Shown here: positions 15,706-24,026 of the stretch, piece by piece
Numbering within the stretch: position 1 is the first letter of the stretch
How the letters are laid out: each line of letters opens with the position of its first letter
Position numbers and translations under genes: made by a program
The notes under the pieces: model-generated
The model's input: only the letters and a program-made list of their open reading frames with translations
What the model was told of the DNA's origin: nothing
Databases searched by the model: none
NCBI RefSeq assembly: GCF_026342405.1
Contig: NZ_JAPEMU010000001.1
Span: 7,254,001 to 7,318,000, forward strand
Reading direction: 5' to 3'
Origin: Kitasatospora sp. NBC_00240
Lineage (GTDB): Bacteria; Actinomycetota; Actinomycetes; Streptomycetales; Streptomycetaceae
DNA: 64,000 nucleotides

Positions 15706-18102
15706 TCAGCCGGTGGGGGCCGTCAGGTCGTAGATCGTCGCGCTGCCGACGGTCTTCGCGGTGAAGTGGGACGCCACCCAGGTGGCGATCTCCGAGGACT
15801 CCGAGGAGCCACCCATGCCGCCGCCCGCCATGTTGCCGCCCGTCGCGCCGGCCGTACCCGTCGCCCCGGGCGCTCCCGCGGCACCGGCCGTACCGCCGGC
15901 CCCGTTCTCGGTGCCGGCCGCGGTGGTCGTACCGCCGCCCATCCCGCCGCCCATCCCGCCACCGATGAAGTAGTGGATCTTCCCCTCGGTGACGTACTGC
16001 TGGAAGGCGCCGAGGGTCAGCGAGGGGTCGGTGCCGTTGAAGCCGCCGAGCGCCATCACCGGCTCACCGGAGGCCAGCTGGTAACTGGCCTGGTTCTGCG
16101 AGCCGACCGCGGCCGCGACCCAGGTGTACCGGTCGGCGCCCTGCTTCAGCAGCGCGGCGAGCTCGCTGTCGACCCGGGCGCCGTTCAGCAGGCCACCCAT
16201 GCCGCCACCGCCGCCCGCGCCGCCCGTGCCGCCGCCCCGGCCGCCGAAGCCGCCCTGCGGCATCCCGGGGAACCCGTTGCGTCCCTGGCCGCCCTGGCCC
16301 TGGGCGTTCTGCCCCGGAACCTGGCCCTGTGCCTGGCCGTTCCGGCCCTGGCCCGGAATCTGCCCCTGCCCGTTCTGCCCCGGGGCCTGCTGCCCGGGAC
16401 CGAACAGCTCCAGCGCGCCGCCGCGACCGCCGAAGCCGCCGCGCCCGCCGCCGCCCGGGCCGAAGCCCGCGCCCTGGACCTGCGGTCCGGCCGTCACGAT
16501 CGACCCCGAGTGCCCGGTGGACACCGTGTCCACCGCGTACGCCGCCGGGCCGCCCAGCGCCGCCGCCAGGCCGACCAGCCCGGTCACCGCGGCCAGCCGC
16601 GCGCTCAGCCGGCCCGCCAGCAGCAGCGCCGCCGCCGCGGCCAGCCCGCCGATCAGCACCGCCCAGCGCAGCCAGGGCAGGAAGTCCGAGCTGCGCCCGA
16701 GCAGGACGTACGCCCAGATCGCGGTGACGGCGAGGGTCGCGCCCAGCACCGCCGCGTAGGGCAGCCGGTGGCGGACCCGCCAGAGGCCGTCCACGCCCAT
16801 GCCCACCAGGGCGGCGACCGCGGGGACGAGCGCCACCGTGTAGTACTGGTGGAAGATCCCGGACATGAAGCTGAAGGTCAGGGCGGTGCAGAGCAGCCAG
16901 CCGCCCCAGACCAGGAAGGCCGCCCTGGCACTGTCGGTCCGGGGGGTGCGGCGGGTCGCCCAGAGGCCGAGGACCAGCAGGATCAGCGCGGCCGGCATCA
17001 GCCAGGCGATCTGGCCGCCGATGTCGCCGTCGAAGAGCCGGGTGATGCCGGTGCTGCCCCACATGCCGCCACCGCCGCCCGCACCGCCTCCGCCGCCACC
17101 GCCGCCGACGCTGCCGGTCTCGTTGCCGGTGATCCGGCCGAAGCCGTTGTAGCCGAAGGTCACCGACAGGAAGCTGTTGTCCTGCGAGCCGCCGATGTAC
17201 GGCCGGTCGGCGGCCGGGACGAGCTGCACGACCGCCACCCACCAGCCGGCCGACACGACCATCGCCAGTGCGCCGAGGAGCAGCTGGCGGACCCGCCGGC
17301 CGAGGCCGGTCGGCGCGACCACCAGGTAGATCAGGGCGAAGGCCGGCAGTACCAGGAAGGCCTGCAGGGTCTTGGTGAGGAATCCGAAGCCGAACATCAC
17401 ACCGGTGAACACCATCCAGCGGGTGCCGGCCGTCTCGGTGGCCCGCAGCACGCCGTACGCGGCCAGGGTGAGCAGCAGCACCAGCAGCGCGTCCGGGTTG
17501 TTGAACCGGAACATCAGCGCCGCGACCGGGGTGAGGGCCAGCGCGCCGCCGGCCACCAGGCCACCCAGCGGGGAGAAGCGCCGGCGCACCGCCGCGTACA
17601 CGGTGCCGACGGTGGCGACCGCCATCAGGACCTGCGGGGCCAGGATCGCCCACGAGCTCAGGCCGAAGATCCGCACCGAGAGCGCCATCGGCCAGAGCGA
17701 CATCGGCGGCTTGTCGACCGTGATGAAGTTGGCGGCGTCCGAGGAGCCGTAGAAGAAGGCCTTCCAGCTCTGGCTGCCGGCCTGGACGGCGGCGGAGTAG
17801 AAGGAGTTCGCCCAGCCGGAGGCGCTGAGGTTCCAGAAGTAGAGGACGGCCGTCGCCGCCAGCAGGCCGAGCAGGGCCGGCCGGGCCCACCGCGGGTCGT
17901 CCTCACGGCCGCGCCAGGTGCGGGCCGGCAGGGTGCGCAGGCGCCCGGCCCAGGACGCCGGACCCTTCGGGCCGCGCGGGGGCAGGGCGGCGGGCGGGAA
18001 GATCGGGTCGACCGTGGCGCGCGCCGGGGCCTGCGGCGGCGGATAGTTCGCAGCCTCGGGCCACGGGTCGCTGGTCGGAGGGAAGGAACTGGTCGTGGTC
18101 AT
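15706..18102 (-). CDS. GT39/ArnT-like membrane glycosyltransferase
   Basis: The 798-residue protein begins with a Pro-rich cytoplasmic segment and then has about 11-13 membrane helices. The first extracytoplasmic loop carries FITVDKPPMSLWPMALSVRI, the DKPP region typical of the PMT/ArnT (GT39) fold. A Gly-rich, Gln/Asn/Pro-rich extracellular segment (about 540-640) separates the membrane part from a small C-terminal domain ending ASHFTAKTVGSATIYDLTAP, a layout seen in the YkcB-like actinobacterial family. It presumably moves a sugar from a polyprenyl-phosphate donor to an envelope acceptor; the acceptor is unknown. It is transcribed alone. Confidence 0.88.
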   Translation of the reverse strand: MTTTSSFPPTSDPWPEAANYPPPQAPARATVDPIFPPAALPPRGPKGPASWAGRLRTLPARTWRGREDDPRWARPALLGLLAATAVLYFWNLSASGWANSFYSAAVQAGSQSWKAFFYGSSDAANFITVDKPPMSLWPMALSVRIFGLSSWAILAPQVLMAVATVGTVYAAVRRRFSPLGGLVAGGALALTPVAALMFRFNNPDALLVLLLTLAAYGVLRATETAGTRWMVFTGVMFGFGFLTKTLQAFLVLPAFALIYLVVAPTGLGRRVRQLLLGALAMVVSAGWWVAVVQLVPAADRPYIGGSQDNSFLSVTFGYNGFGRITGNETGSVGGGGGGGGAGGGGGMWGSTGITRLFDGDIGGQIAWLMPAALILLVLGLWATRRTPRTDSARAAFLVWGGWLLCTALTFSFMSGIFHQYYTVALVPAVAALVGMGVDGLWRVRHRLPYAAVLGATLAVTAIWAYVLLGRSSDFLPWLRWAVLIGGLAAAAALLLAGRLSARLAAVTGLVGLAAALGGPAAYAVDTVSTGHSGSIVTAGPQVQGAGFGPGGGGRGGFGGRGGALELFGPGQQAPGQNGQGQIPGQGRNGQAQGQVPGQNAQGQGGQGRNGFPGMPQGGFGGRGGGTGGAGGGGGMGGLLNGARVDSELAALLKQGADRYTWVAAAVGSQNQASYQLASGEPVMALGGFNGTDPSLTLGAFQQYVTEGKIHYFIGGGMGGGMGGGTTTAAGTENGAGGTAGAAGAPGATGTAGATGGNMAGGGMGGSSESSEIATWVASHFTAKTVGSATIYDLTAPTG

Positions 18103-18483
18103 GGGGATAACCTCGGCCGGACGGCTGAGAGCAGGATGAGACCCGGCTATGAGTGGCCTGTGATCTTGCCGCGATCATGCGACGGGCCGGTCGGCGGCCG
18201 ACCGGGATCCTCGCGGCGGCCTCCGCCCCGGGCCGGGTTCCGGGGGTGCCCGGCTCCCGGCCGGCCTGCGGGCTTCGCCGTGATGCGGCGTCAGACCTCG
18301 GCCTGACGCCCCGTCCGCCGCGGTGGGAGGTGCGGGCCGGCCGCCGTTGCGGGCGTCGGGGCCGGTGCGGACACGGGTGGTGCCGCGGCGGGCGATCGCC
18401 CGGGTGCCGGCCGTCCGTCCGGGGAGGGCGCCTCGACGCGGGTTCGGGCGTCGGATCCTCGGCTCGTGAACCCGCCGTCCCCG

Positions 18484-18537
18484 CCGTACCGGCCCTCCCC
18501 GCCGTACCGGCCCTCCCCGCCGTACCGGCCCTCCCCG
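18484..18537. repeat. 18-bp tandem repeat, three perfect copies
   Basis: The unit CCGTACCGGCCCTCCCCG occurs three times with no mismatch and a partial copy follows. There are no spacers, so it is not a CRISPR array. It is intergenic. Confidence 0.85.
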
Positions 18538-18640
18538 CAGGACACCCACCGCGCGGCCGGTGGGCACCGGCACTCCCGCTCCGGCCCTTTCCCCATGGCC
18601 CGCCTGTAGTTGACCCGAAGGCCTGTGCGACGATCGGTGC

Positions 18641-18653
18641 TGTGCTGAGCACA
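18641..18653. promoter_or_regulatory. Perfect 13-bp palindrome before the first WXG-like cassette
   Basis: TGTGCT-G-AGCACA is a perfect odd-length palindrome about 62 bases upstream of the cassette start codon. It is operator-like; no known consensus is recognised. Confidence 0.35.
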
Positions 18654-18715
18654 CGGGGGGTGTGGGAGTCGCAGTGACTTCGTGCTTCCCGAAACGGGGA
18701 TCGGACGGGGGAACG

Positions 18716-19123
18716 ATGCGCGAAGCAGACGGAAGTGACGGGGGCTACCGGGTGAGCCCGGGTGAGCTGGAGGGCAGCGGGCAGAGTGCCAAGGAGGTCG
18801 CCGGGCTGGTGCCCGGCGAGACCACCAAGGTCGTGGACCCGAGTGATCAGGCGTCAGCGACGCTCAAGGGCTGGCAGCTCGGCGGCGCGCTGCACGACTG
18901 CACGGCCGACTGGAAGGTCCTGCTGGACAAGCTCTCCACCGACATGGACACCTACGGCACCAAGATGATCAAGATGGCGCAGGAGTACCGCGCCAACGAC
19001 CTGGCTGTCGCGGCGAAGCTGAACGCCATCGGCACGCGGTCCGCGCCCACGGCGGCTGCGGGCGGCGGCCCCGATCCGTTCGGGACGACCGTGCACGGCG
19101 GCCGCGCCCGACAGGCGGTCTGA
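18716..19123 (+). CDS. WXG100-like small partner protein, cassette A
   Basis: The 135-residue helical protein has no signal peptide and carries the core GWQLGGALHDC (about 52-62) followed by a W about four residues on. Its size, helical hairpin and place before a larger partner are those of WXG100/Esx-like type VII secretion partners, although the strict W-x-G is replaced by G-W-x-x-G-G. A clear paralogue with GWKVGGALGAC is encoded at 35755. GGGGGA precedes ATG 18716. The stop is two bases before the next start, so the pair is probably co-translated. Secretion is inferred from family resemblance; no secretion machinery is in the window. Confidence 0.7.
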   Translation: MREADGSDGGYRVSPGELEGSGQSAKEVAGLVPGETTKVVDPSDQASATLKGWQLGGALHDCTADWKVLLDKLSTDMDTYGTKMIKMAQEYRANDLAVAAKLNAIGTRSAPTAAAGGGPDPFGTTVHGGRARQAV

Positions 19124-19125
19124 GC

Positions 19126-20841
19126 GTGGAGACCAAGACCCTCTACGACGTCAACCTCAACAACCTGCTGACCGCCAGGTTCGCCTACGAGAGCCTGGCG
19201 TCCGCCTTCGCCAAGCACATCGAGGCCTGGCAGACCACCGTGGTCGACCGGCTGGAACGCTCCCGGTGGACGGGCTCCACGGCGGATCAGGTCCACGGCG
19301 ACCTCCGGGTCTTCGCCGCCAAGCTCAAGGCCGCCGACCAGGAGCTGGTCCTGGTCGGCAGCGCGCTGGCCGAGGCGCACCGGTCCATCGCGCTCGCCCA
19401 GTCGAAGCTGATCCAGGTGATGGACGATGCCAAGGCCGCCGGCATCACCGTCAAGCCGGACGGCAGCATGTCCTGGAACAACGACCGTGACTCCAGCTCC
19501 TTCGCCGGCCCGGGCGCCGCCAACAAGGCCGAGGCACTGAGCCTGCGGCTGAGGGACGCCCTGAGCGAGGCCGACCACGCCGACCAGGAGATCTCCAGGC
19601 GGCTGCGGCACTTCGTGGACAACGCCACCAGCGGCACCGGTCTGGACGGCGCCACCGCCGAGGCGGACCGCAAGGCCAACCAGGGCCGCCTGGACATTCC
19701 CGACGCCAAGGCCACCCCCGAGCAGGTCAAGGCCTGGTGGAACGGGCTGACCCCGGGCGAGCAGGAACAGCTGATCCAGAACCACCCCGAGGAGATCGGC
19801 AACCGCGACGGCATCCCCGCGGTCGGCCGGGACGAGGCCAACCGCCTCACGCTCAAGCGCGAGCACGACCGGCTGCAGGACGAGTTCGACAAGCTCGGTG
19901 ATGAGCCCGTGGAGAGGTTGATGCCGGGTGAGGTCGTCTACGCCGAGAGCCTGGAGCACAAGCAGTGGCGGGAGAAGCACGCCGACCTCGAGGAGAAGCT
20001 CAAGGGCATCAACGCCATCCAGGGCCGGCTCGACGACACCGTGACGGCGGATCACCCCAAGTCGTACCTGCTCGCCTTCGACACCGAGGGCAAGGGTCAC
20101 GCCGCCGTGGCGATCAACAACCCGGACACCGCCGACAACGTGGTGACCTACGTCCCCGGTACCGGTGCCAGGCTCGGCAGCATCCCCGGTGACATCGGCC
20201 GCTCCGACAGCATGGTCGGAGCCGCGCGCTCGGCCGACTCGACGAAGACGACCTCCTCGATCACCTGGGTCGGCTACGACGCACCGCAGAACATCTTCCC
20301 GCAGGCGGCCGACGACTCCTACGCCGACGGCGCGAGGGACAAGCTGCACTCCTTCGAGACGGGTCTGCGCGCGACCCACGAGGGCCAGCCCTCCCACAAC
20401 ACCATCCTCGGGCACAGCTACGGCAGTACGACGGTGGGCTACGCCCTGCGTGACAAGGGTCTGCCGGTCGATGACGTGATCTTCGTCGGGAGTCCGGGCG
20501 TCGGGGTCGACAACGCCAAGGACCTCCACGTCGACCCGAACCACGTCTACGCGGGCCGCGGCGACGCCGACGCGATCGAGTGGGCCCTGCCGGAGAACCC
20601 CGCCAACTACGTCAGGGACGGCGTGAGCGAATTCGGTACGAAGATCAGCAACGGCTTCGGCGCCCTGAACCCGTACTCCGGATTCCACTCCGAGGCGGAC
20701 AACCACCTGGCCTTCGGACGGGATCCCGCCAACGGGCACTTCGGCGGCAGGGAGATCCCCACCGACCCGGGAACCGAGCACTCCGACTACTGGCAGGGCG
20801 CGTCCCTGGACGCCATGGGCAACATCATCGCAGGGAAGTGA
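19126..20841 (+). CDS. Type-VII-like N-terminus plus alpha/beta hydrolase (DUF1023)
   Basis: The 571-residue protein has an N-terminal helical module (about 10-200, with a W-T-G turn and long amphipathic helices like LXG/PPE-type secretion substrates), a linker helix pair, and a C-terminal alpha/beta hydrolase of the DUF1023 type (about 300-545) with nucleophile elbow GHSYGS (about 428-433). The N-terminal module aligns by eye with that of the gene at 36072, whereas the C-terminal domains are unrelated. It may be a secreted lipase or esterase effector. The GTG start lies two bases after the small partner's stop. A small lipoprotein gene follows 10 bases later. Confidence 0.78.
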   Translation: METKTLYDVNLNNLLTARFAYESLASAFAKHIEAWQTTVVDRLERSRWTGSTADQVHGDLRVFAAKLKAADQELVLVGSALAEAHRSIALAQSKLIQVMDDAKAAGITVKPDGSMSWNNDRDSSSFAGPGAANKAEALSLRLRDALSEADHADQEISRRLRHFVDNATSGTGLDGATAEADRKANQGRLDIPDAKATPEQVKAWWNGLTPGEQEQLIQNHPEEIGNRDGIPAVGRDEANRLTLKREHDRLQDEFDKLGDEPVERLMPGEVVYAESLEHKQWREKHADLEEKLKGINAIQGRLDDTVTADHPKSYLLAFDTEGKGHAAVAINNPDTADNVVTYVPGTGARLGSIPGDIGRSDSMVGAARSADSTKTTSSITWVGYDAPQNIFPQAADDSYADGARDKLHSFETGLRATHEGQPSHNTILGHSYGSTTVGYALRDKGLPVDDVIFVGSPGVGVDNAKDLHVDPNHVYAGRGDADAIEWALPENPANYVRDGVSEFGTKISNGFGALNPYSGFHSEADNHLAFGRDPANGHFGGREIPTDPGTEHSDYWQGASLDAMGNIIAGK

Positions 20842-20851
20842 CGGAGAGACC

Positions 20852-21367
20852 ATGCACAGCCCGACCCGGTTCCGTACCGCCGCGACCGCTGCCGTCGCGA
20901 TCCTGGCCCTGACGTCCTGCGGCTCCGGCGGCAAGACCGGCGCCGCCAAGCCGACCATCACGGCCGCCCAGGCGAAGCAGCAGGTCATGGCGTACGACCT
21001 GGACATCCTGTCCACCCTGCTGGGGGAGCAGCAGGCCATGGTGTCCGAGCCCTCCAGCAGTGAGTGCGAGACCAGTTCCCAGCCGGGCCCCAAGGGCAGG
21101 GTGCGCCTGCACAGCAGCGACCACGGGCTCGGCGTCGTCGCCGTGGAGCGCAATCCGGAGATGTTCGAGACCTTCCGCAAGCACCTGGTGGAGAAGGGCT
21201 TCGAGCCCTTCAACAAGAACGCGGACTGGGAGTACTACAAGAACAAGTCGAACGGCTTCACGGCGGAGTTGAAGGAGAGCCTGGACAGCAGCAAGAAGCT
21301 CACCCTGACCGTCAGCTCCCCGTGCGTCTGGCCGGACGGGACGCCGGGCCCGGACGCGAACAAGTAG
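20852..21367 (+). CDS. Small lipoprotein, possible immunity protein of cassette A
   Basis: The 171-residue protein has a lipoprotein signal (LALTSC, Cys23) and a small alpha/beta domain with two further Cys (SECETS and SSPCVW) but no recognised enzyme motif. GGAGAG precedes ATG 20852, and it is only 10 bases from the hydrolase stop, so the three genes form one operon. In toxin-immunity operons the last gene often encodes an envelope-located inhibitor, and that is the inferred role here. An accessory or unrelated lipoprotein is the alternative. Confidence 0.7.
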   Translation: MHSPTRFRTAATAAVAILALTSCGSGGKTGAAKPTITAAQAKQQVMAYDLDILSTLLGEQQAMVSEPSSSECETSSQPGPKGRVRLHSSDHGLGVVAVERNPEMFETFRKHLVEKGFEPFNKNADWEYYKNKSNGFTAELKESLDSSKKLTLTVSSPCVWPDGTPGPDANK

Positions 21368-21505
21368 GACTGGCCCGGCGTCCCGCTCCTGCACAGGCCA
21401 CCGTGCGCACCTCGACCCACGCGGTGCGCGCGGTGGCCGCCCGCAGTCGGTTCCCCCGGGCGGGCCGCTCCGGGCCGTCGGGTCCGGCCGGCCGAAGGCG
21501 CGGAG

Positions 21506-22648
21506 CTAGGCCTCCTGGGGGACCGTCAGGTGCTTGCCGAGCCACTCCAGGGCGGGCGGGATCTCCCGGGTCCAGGTGTGGAAGTTGTGGCCGCCGGTGT
21601 CCAGGGTGATGGTGGAGAGCATGGTGGGGGCCTTGAAGGCACTCACCATGGCCTGGGTCTCCTGGTAGTTGTTCTCGTCGTAGCTGGTGGCCAGCAGCAG
21701 GGAGACCGGGGCGGCCGGCTTGTTCCGCAGCCGCCAGAGCAGGTCGTTCTCCTGCTTGAGCCGGTCGTCGCCGGCGAACAGGTCGCCGGTGGTCTGGTCG
21801 ATCGGCGCGGTGTAGTAGCCGGACAGCGAGACCGCCGAGCGGTACGCGTCGGGCTTGCGCAGCGCGAACTTCAACGCGCAGTACCCGCCGGTGGAGTTGC
21901 CGATCACGGCTCGCGCGCCGGGGTCGTCGGAGATCCGGTAGGTGGTGGCGAGCGCCTTCGGCAGGTCGGCGGTGAAGAAGGTCTCCACCTGCGGGCCGCC
22001 GGGGACGTCCATGCACTCGGTGTCCCGGTTGCCGGCGATGGTCGGGCGCATCAGCACCAGGACGGTCGGCGGGAGCTTCTTCTGCTCGATGGCCTGCAGG
22101 GTGGAGGCCGGGTACTGCATCAGGGTGATGAGCTTCTCCGCCGAGCCGGGGTAGCCGGCCAGAACCAGGGCCATCGGGAAGGCGTGCTTGGCGTACCGGG
22201 GCTGGAAGTACTGCGGCGGCAGGTAGACGTACGCCTCGCTGCGCAGGCCGGTGGCGGCCCCGTTCACGTCGATCTTCTGGATCAGGCCCGAGCGTTCCCG
22301 CACCGATCCCTGGGCGGAGTAGACCCGCTGTTCACCCATCACGGCCACGGCGGCGTTCGGCCGGTGGTCGACCACGGTGCCGGGCCCGCCGTCGGAGCCG
22401 AGCAGGTCGCTCCAGGAGCTGTAGAAGCCGAAGTAGCCGTTGGCGATGAGGCCCATCGCGACCAGGACGGCGAGCTGGGTGGCGAAGAAGGCGCCGATCC
22501 GGCCGAGCCAAGCCTTCCAGGTCCGGCCGCCGAATCTGGGCCAGAGCCACATGGTGGCGGCGAACACGGCGAGCGCCGCGACGACGGCGATGATCTGCAG
22601 CGGGAGTCCGGTGAGGCTGAACACTCCCTGATCGTAGTGGACCCGCAT
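21506..22648 (-). CDS. Membrane-anchored Ag85/esterase-D-like hydrolase
   Basis: The 380-residue protein has two N-terminal membrane helices (about 10-33 and 42-68) and an extracellular alpha/beta hydrolase domain of the putative esterase family (PF00756), which includes antigen 85 mycolyltransferases. The nucleophile elbow is GNSTGG, an acidic residue sits in SYDENNYQET, and the His is in GGHNFHTW. The substrate is unknown; an envelope ester is plausible. ATG 22648 (MRVHYDQGVF) is chosen because the 52 residues upstream in frame are low-complexity. It is divergent from a lipoprotein gene. Confidence 0.85.
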   Translation of the reverse strand: MRVHYDQGVFSLTGLPLQIIAVVAALAVFAATMWLWPRFGGRTWKAWLGRIGAFFATQLAVLVAMGLIANGYFGFYSSWSDLLGSDGGPGTVVDHRPNAAVAVMGEQRVYSAQGSVRERSGLIQKIDVNGAATGLRSEAYVYLPPQYFQPRYAKHAFPMALVLAGYPGSAEKLITLMQYPASTLQAIEQKKLPPTVLVLMRPTIAGNRDTECMDVPGGPQVETFFTADLPKALATTYRISDDPGARAVIGNSTGGYCALKFALRKPDAYRSAVSLSGYYTAPIDQTTGDLFAGDDRLKQENDLLWRLRNKPAAPVSLLLATSYDENNYQETQAMVSAFKAPTMLSTITLDTGGHNFHTWTREIPPALEWLGKHLTVPQEA

Positions 22649-22791
22649 GTGCGCCCCGGCGCGCGCCCCTCGCACGCCCGGTGCTGCCCCCGACCGCCCC
22701 GCCGGCCCGGCGCAATCGTGTTGACCGGTACCGCGCGGCCCGGGACCATCATGACGGGGATCAGCACCAACAAGGCAACGGGGGGCCTGTC

Positions 22792-23868
22792 TTGGCCGAA
22801 ACACGCGGGACGTCGACCAGTACGCCGGACCCGATCGCGAGGACCGCGCCGGGTACGGCCCGGGACAGCACGCCGGGCACCACCACGACCACCTCGCCGG
22901 TCCGTACCCGGAGCACCTCGCGCGTACTGGCCGCCGCCGCCCTGCTGGCCTCGGCCGCCCTGGTGCTGGCCGGCTGCAGCGGCGGCTCGACGGGCTCCGC
23001 CTCCGACGCCGGGCGGACGACCGCCGCCCCGCGCACCTCCACGCCGCCGCCCGTCCCGACGCCGACCCCGACCCCGTACGGGCCGGTCCTGGCCAAGTGG
23101 ATCGGGCCGCTGGACGTCGAACTCGCCAAGCTGCCGCAGGCCGCCGACCTGATCGCGCTGGGGGCGGGCCTGAAGGCGGTCGGCTCCAGGGCCGTGCTGG
23201 CGGGCACCGGTCTGAAGTTGGCCACCGCGCCGGCGGCGGCCTCCGCCGCGCACCGGCAGCTGCTGGTCGCGCTCGCCGCGCTCAGCGACCACGTCGACAC
23301 GGTCCAGGAGGAGATCCACCGCGGCAAGTTCTGCGCGACCAGCTCCGCCCTGGCCCGCTTCGGCCAGGCCGAGGCGCTGACGACCATTCCGGCCGCGCTG
23401 GCCACGCTGGCCGCGGCCGGCTACCCGGCGACCCTGACCGTGCCGCCGACCGGCCAGCTGCAGGAGCGGGTGCTCGACAACGGCACCATGGTCCGTGAGG
23501 GCGGCCTCGACGGCCGGGGCGAGCTGAGCATCGAGAACGGCGGCAGCGGCGACGCGGTGCTCTCCCTCGCGAAGGACGGCAAGTCGGTCCACTCGATCTA
23601 TGTGGGGAAGGGCCAGACCGCGAAGTTCAAGGGCATCGAGGACGGCACCTACGAGGTCTTCTTCGCGGGCGGCTCCGACTGGGACTCCGCCACCAAGGCC
23701 TTCACCCAGAACTGCGACTTCAGCAAGTTCGACGAGCCGTTGGACTTCAAGACCACCCGGACGTCCTCCGAGATCCGCTGGAGCACCTGGACGCTCAGCC
23801 TGCAGGCGGTGGCCGGCGGCAACGCCAGGACGACTGACGTACCGGCGGATTCGTACCCGCAGCCGTGA
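22792..23868 (+). CDS. Lipoprotein of unknown function
   Basis: The predicted protein is about 358 residues with a Thr/Arg-rich leader, a lipobox LVLAGC (Cys about 62), a Pro/Thr linker, a helical domain (about 95-215) and a beta-rich C-terminal domain (about 240-340) containing GKGQTAKFKGIEDGTYEVFF. No enzyme motif is seen. The only suitable start near the signal sequence is TTG 22792, with a run of six G six bases upstream; no in-frame ATG or GTG was found close by. The long polar region before the hydrophobic core is unusual and the start is uncertain. Confidence 0.7.
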   Translation: MAETRGTSTSTPDPIARTAPGTARDSTPGTTTTTSPVRTRSTSRVLAAAALLASAALVLAGCSGGSTGSASDAGRTTAAPRTSTPPPVPTPTPTPYGPVLAKWIGPLDVELAKLPQAADLIALGAGLKAVGSRAVLAGTGLKLATAPAAASAAHRQLLVALAALSDHVDTVQEEIHRGKFCATSSALARFGQAEALTTIPAALATLAAAGYPATLTVPPTGQLQERVLDNGTMVREGGLDGRGELSIENGGSGDAVLSLAKDGKSVHSIYVGKGQTAKFKGIEDGTYEVFFAGGSDWDSATKAFTQNCDFSKFDEPLDFKTTRTSSEIRWSTWTLSLQAVAGGNARTTDVPADSYPQP

Positions 23869-23876
23869 CGGCGGGC

Positions 23877-23908
23877 GGGCCGGCCGGCGCACGCCGACCG
23901 GCCGGCCC
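23877..23908. terminator. Hairpin terminator between convergent genes
   Basis: GGGCCGGCCGG (23877-23887) pairs perfectly with CCGGCCGGCCC (23898-23908), immediately after the lipoprotein stop codon and before the convergent CocE-family gene. Confidence 0.6.
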
Positions 23909-23969
23909 GTCCTCCGCCGGAGGGCGCCGGCCGGGCCGCGCGGTCCGGGCCCGGCGCGCGGTGTCCGGC

Positions 23970-24026
23970 GTGTTCAGGGCGCCCGGCGCGGGATCCCTTG
24001 TGTTCAGGGTGCCCGGCGCGGGATCC
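23970..24026. repeat. 30-bp tandem duplication spanning the CocE-family stop codon
   Basis: GTGTTCAGGG-C/T-GCCCGGCGCGGGATCC is present twice 30 bases apart (23970-23996 and 24000-24026) with one mismatch. The second copy contains the stop codon and last codons of the minus-strand gene; the first lies just beyond. This looks like a recent slippage duplication. Confidence 0.85.

Larger units (their letters stand above)
18103..18715. other. Large divergent intergenic region, no gene seen
   Basis: These 613 bases between the GT39 gene and the first WXG-like cassette contain no credible gene; open frames are low-complexity. The visible contents are three perfect 18-bp tandem repeats (18484-18537) and a 13-bp perfect palindrome TGTGCTGAGCACA (18641-18653) about 62 bases before the WXG-like start, which could be an operator of the cassette. 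A TTGACC at 18610-18615 has no well-spaced -10 that I could see. Confidence 0.45.

Noticed and set aside
15517..18306. A 929-codon open frame on the plus strand antisense to the GT39 gene
   Set aside because: Low-complexity composition; the minus strand encodes a clear multi-helix glycosyltransferase.
18484..18537. Possible CRISPR array
   Set aside because: The 18-bp copies are directly adjacent with no spacers and no cas genes are nearby.
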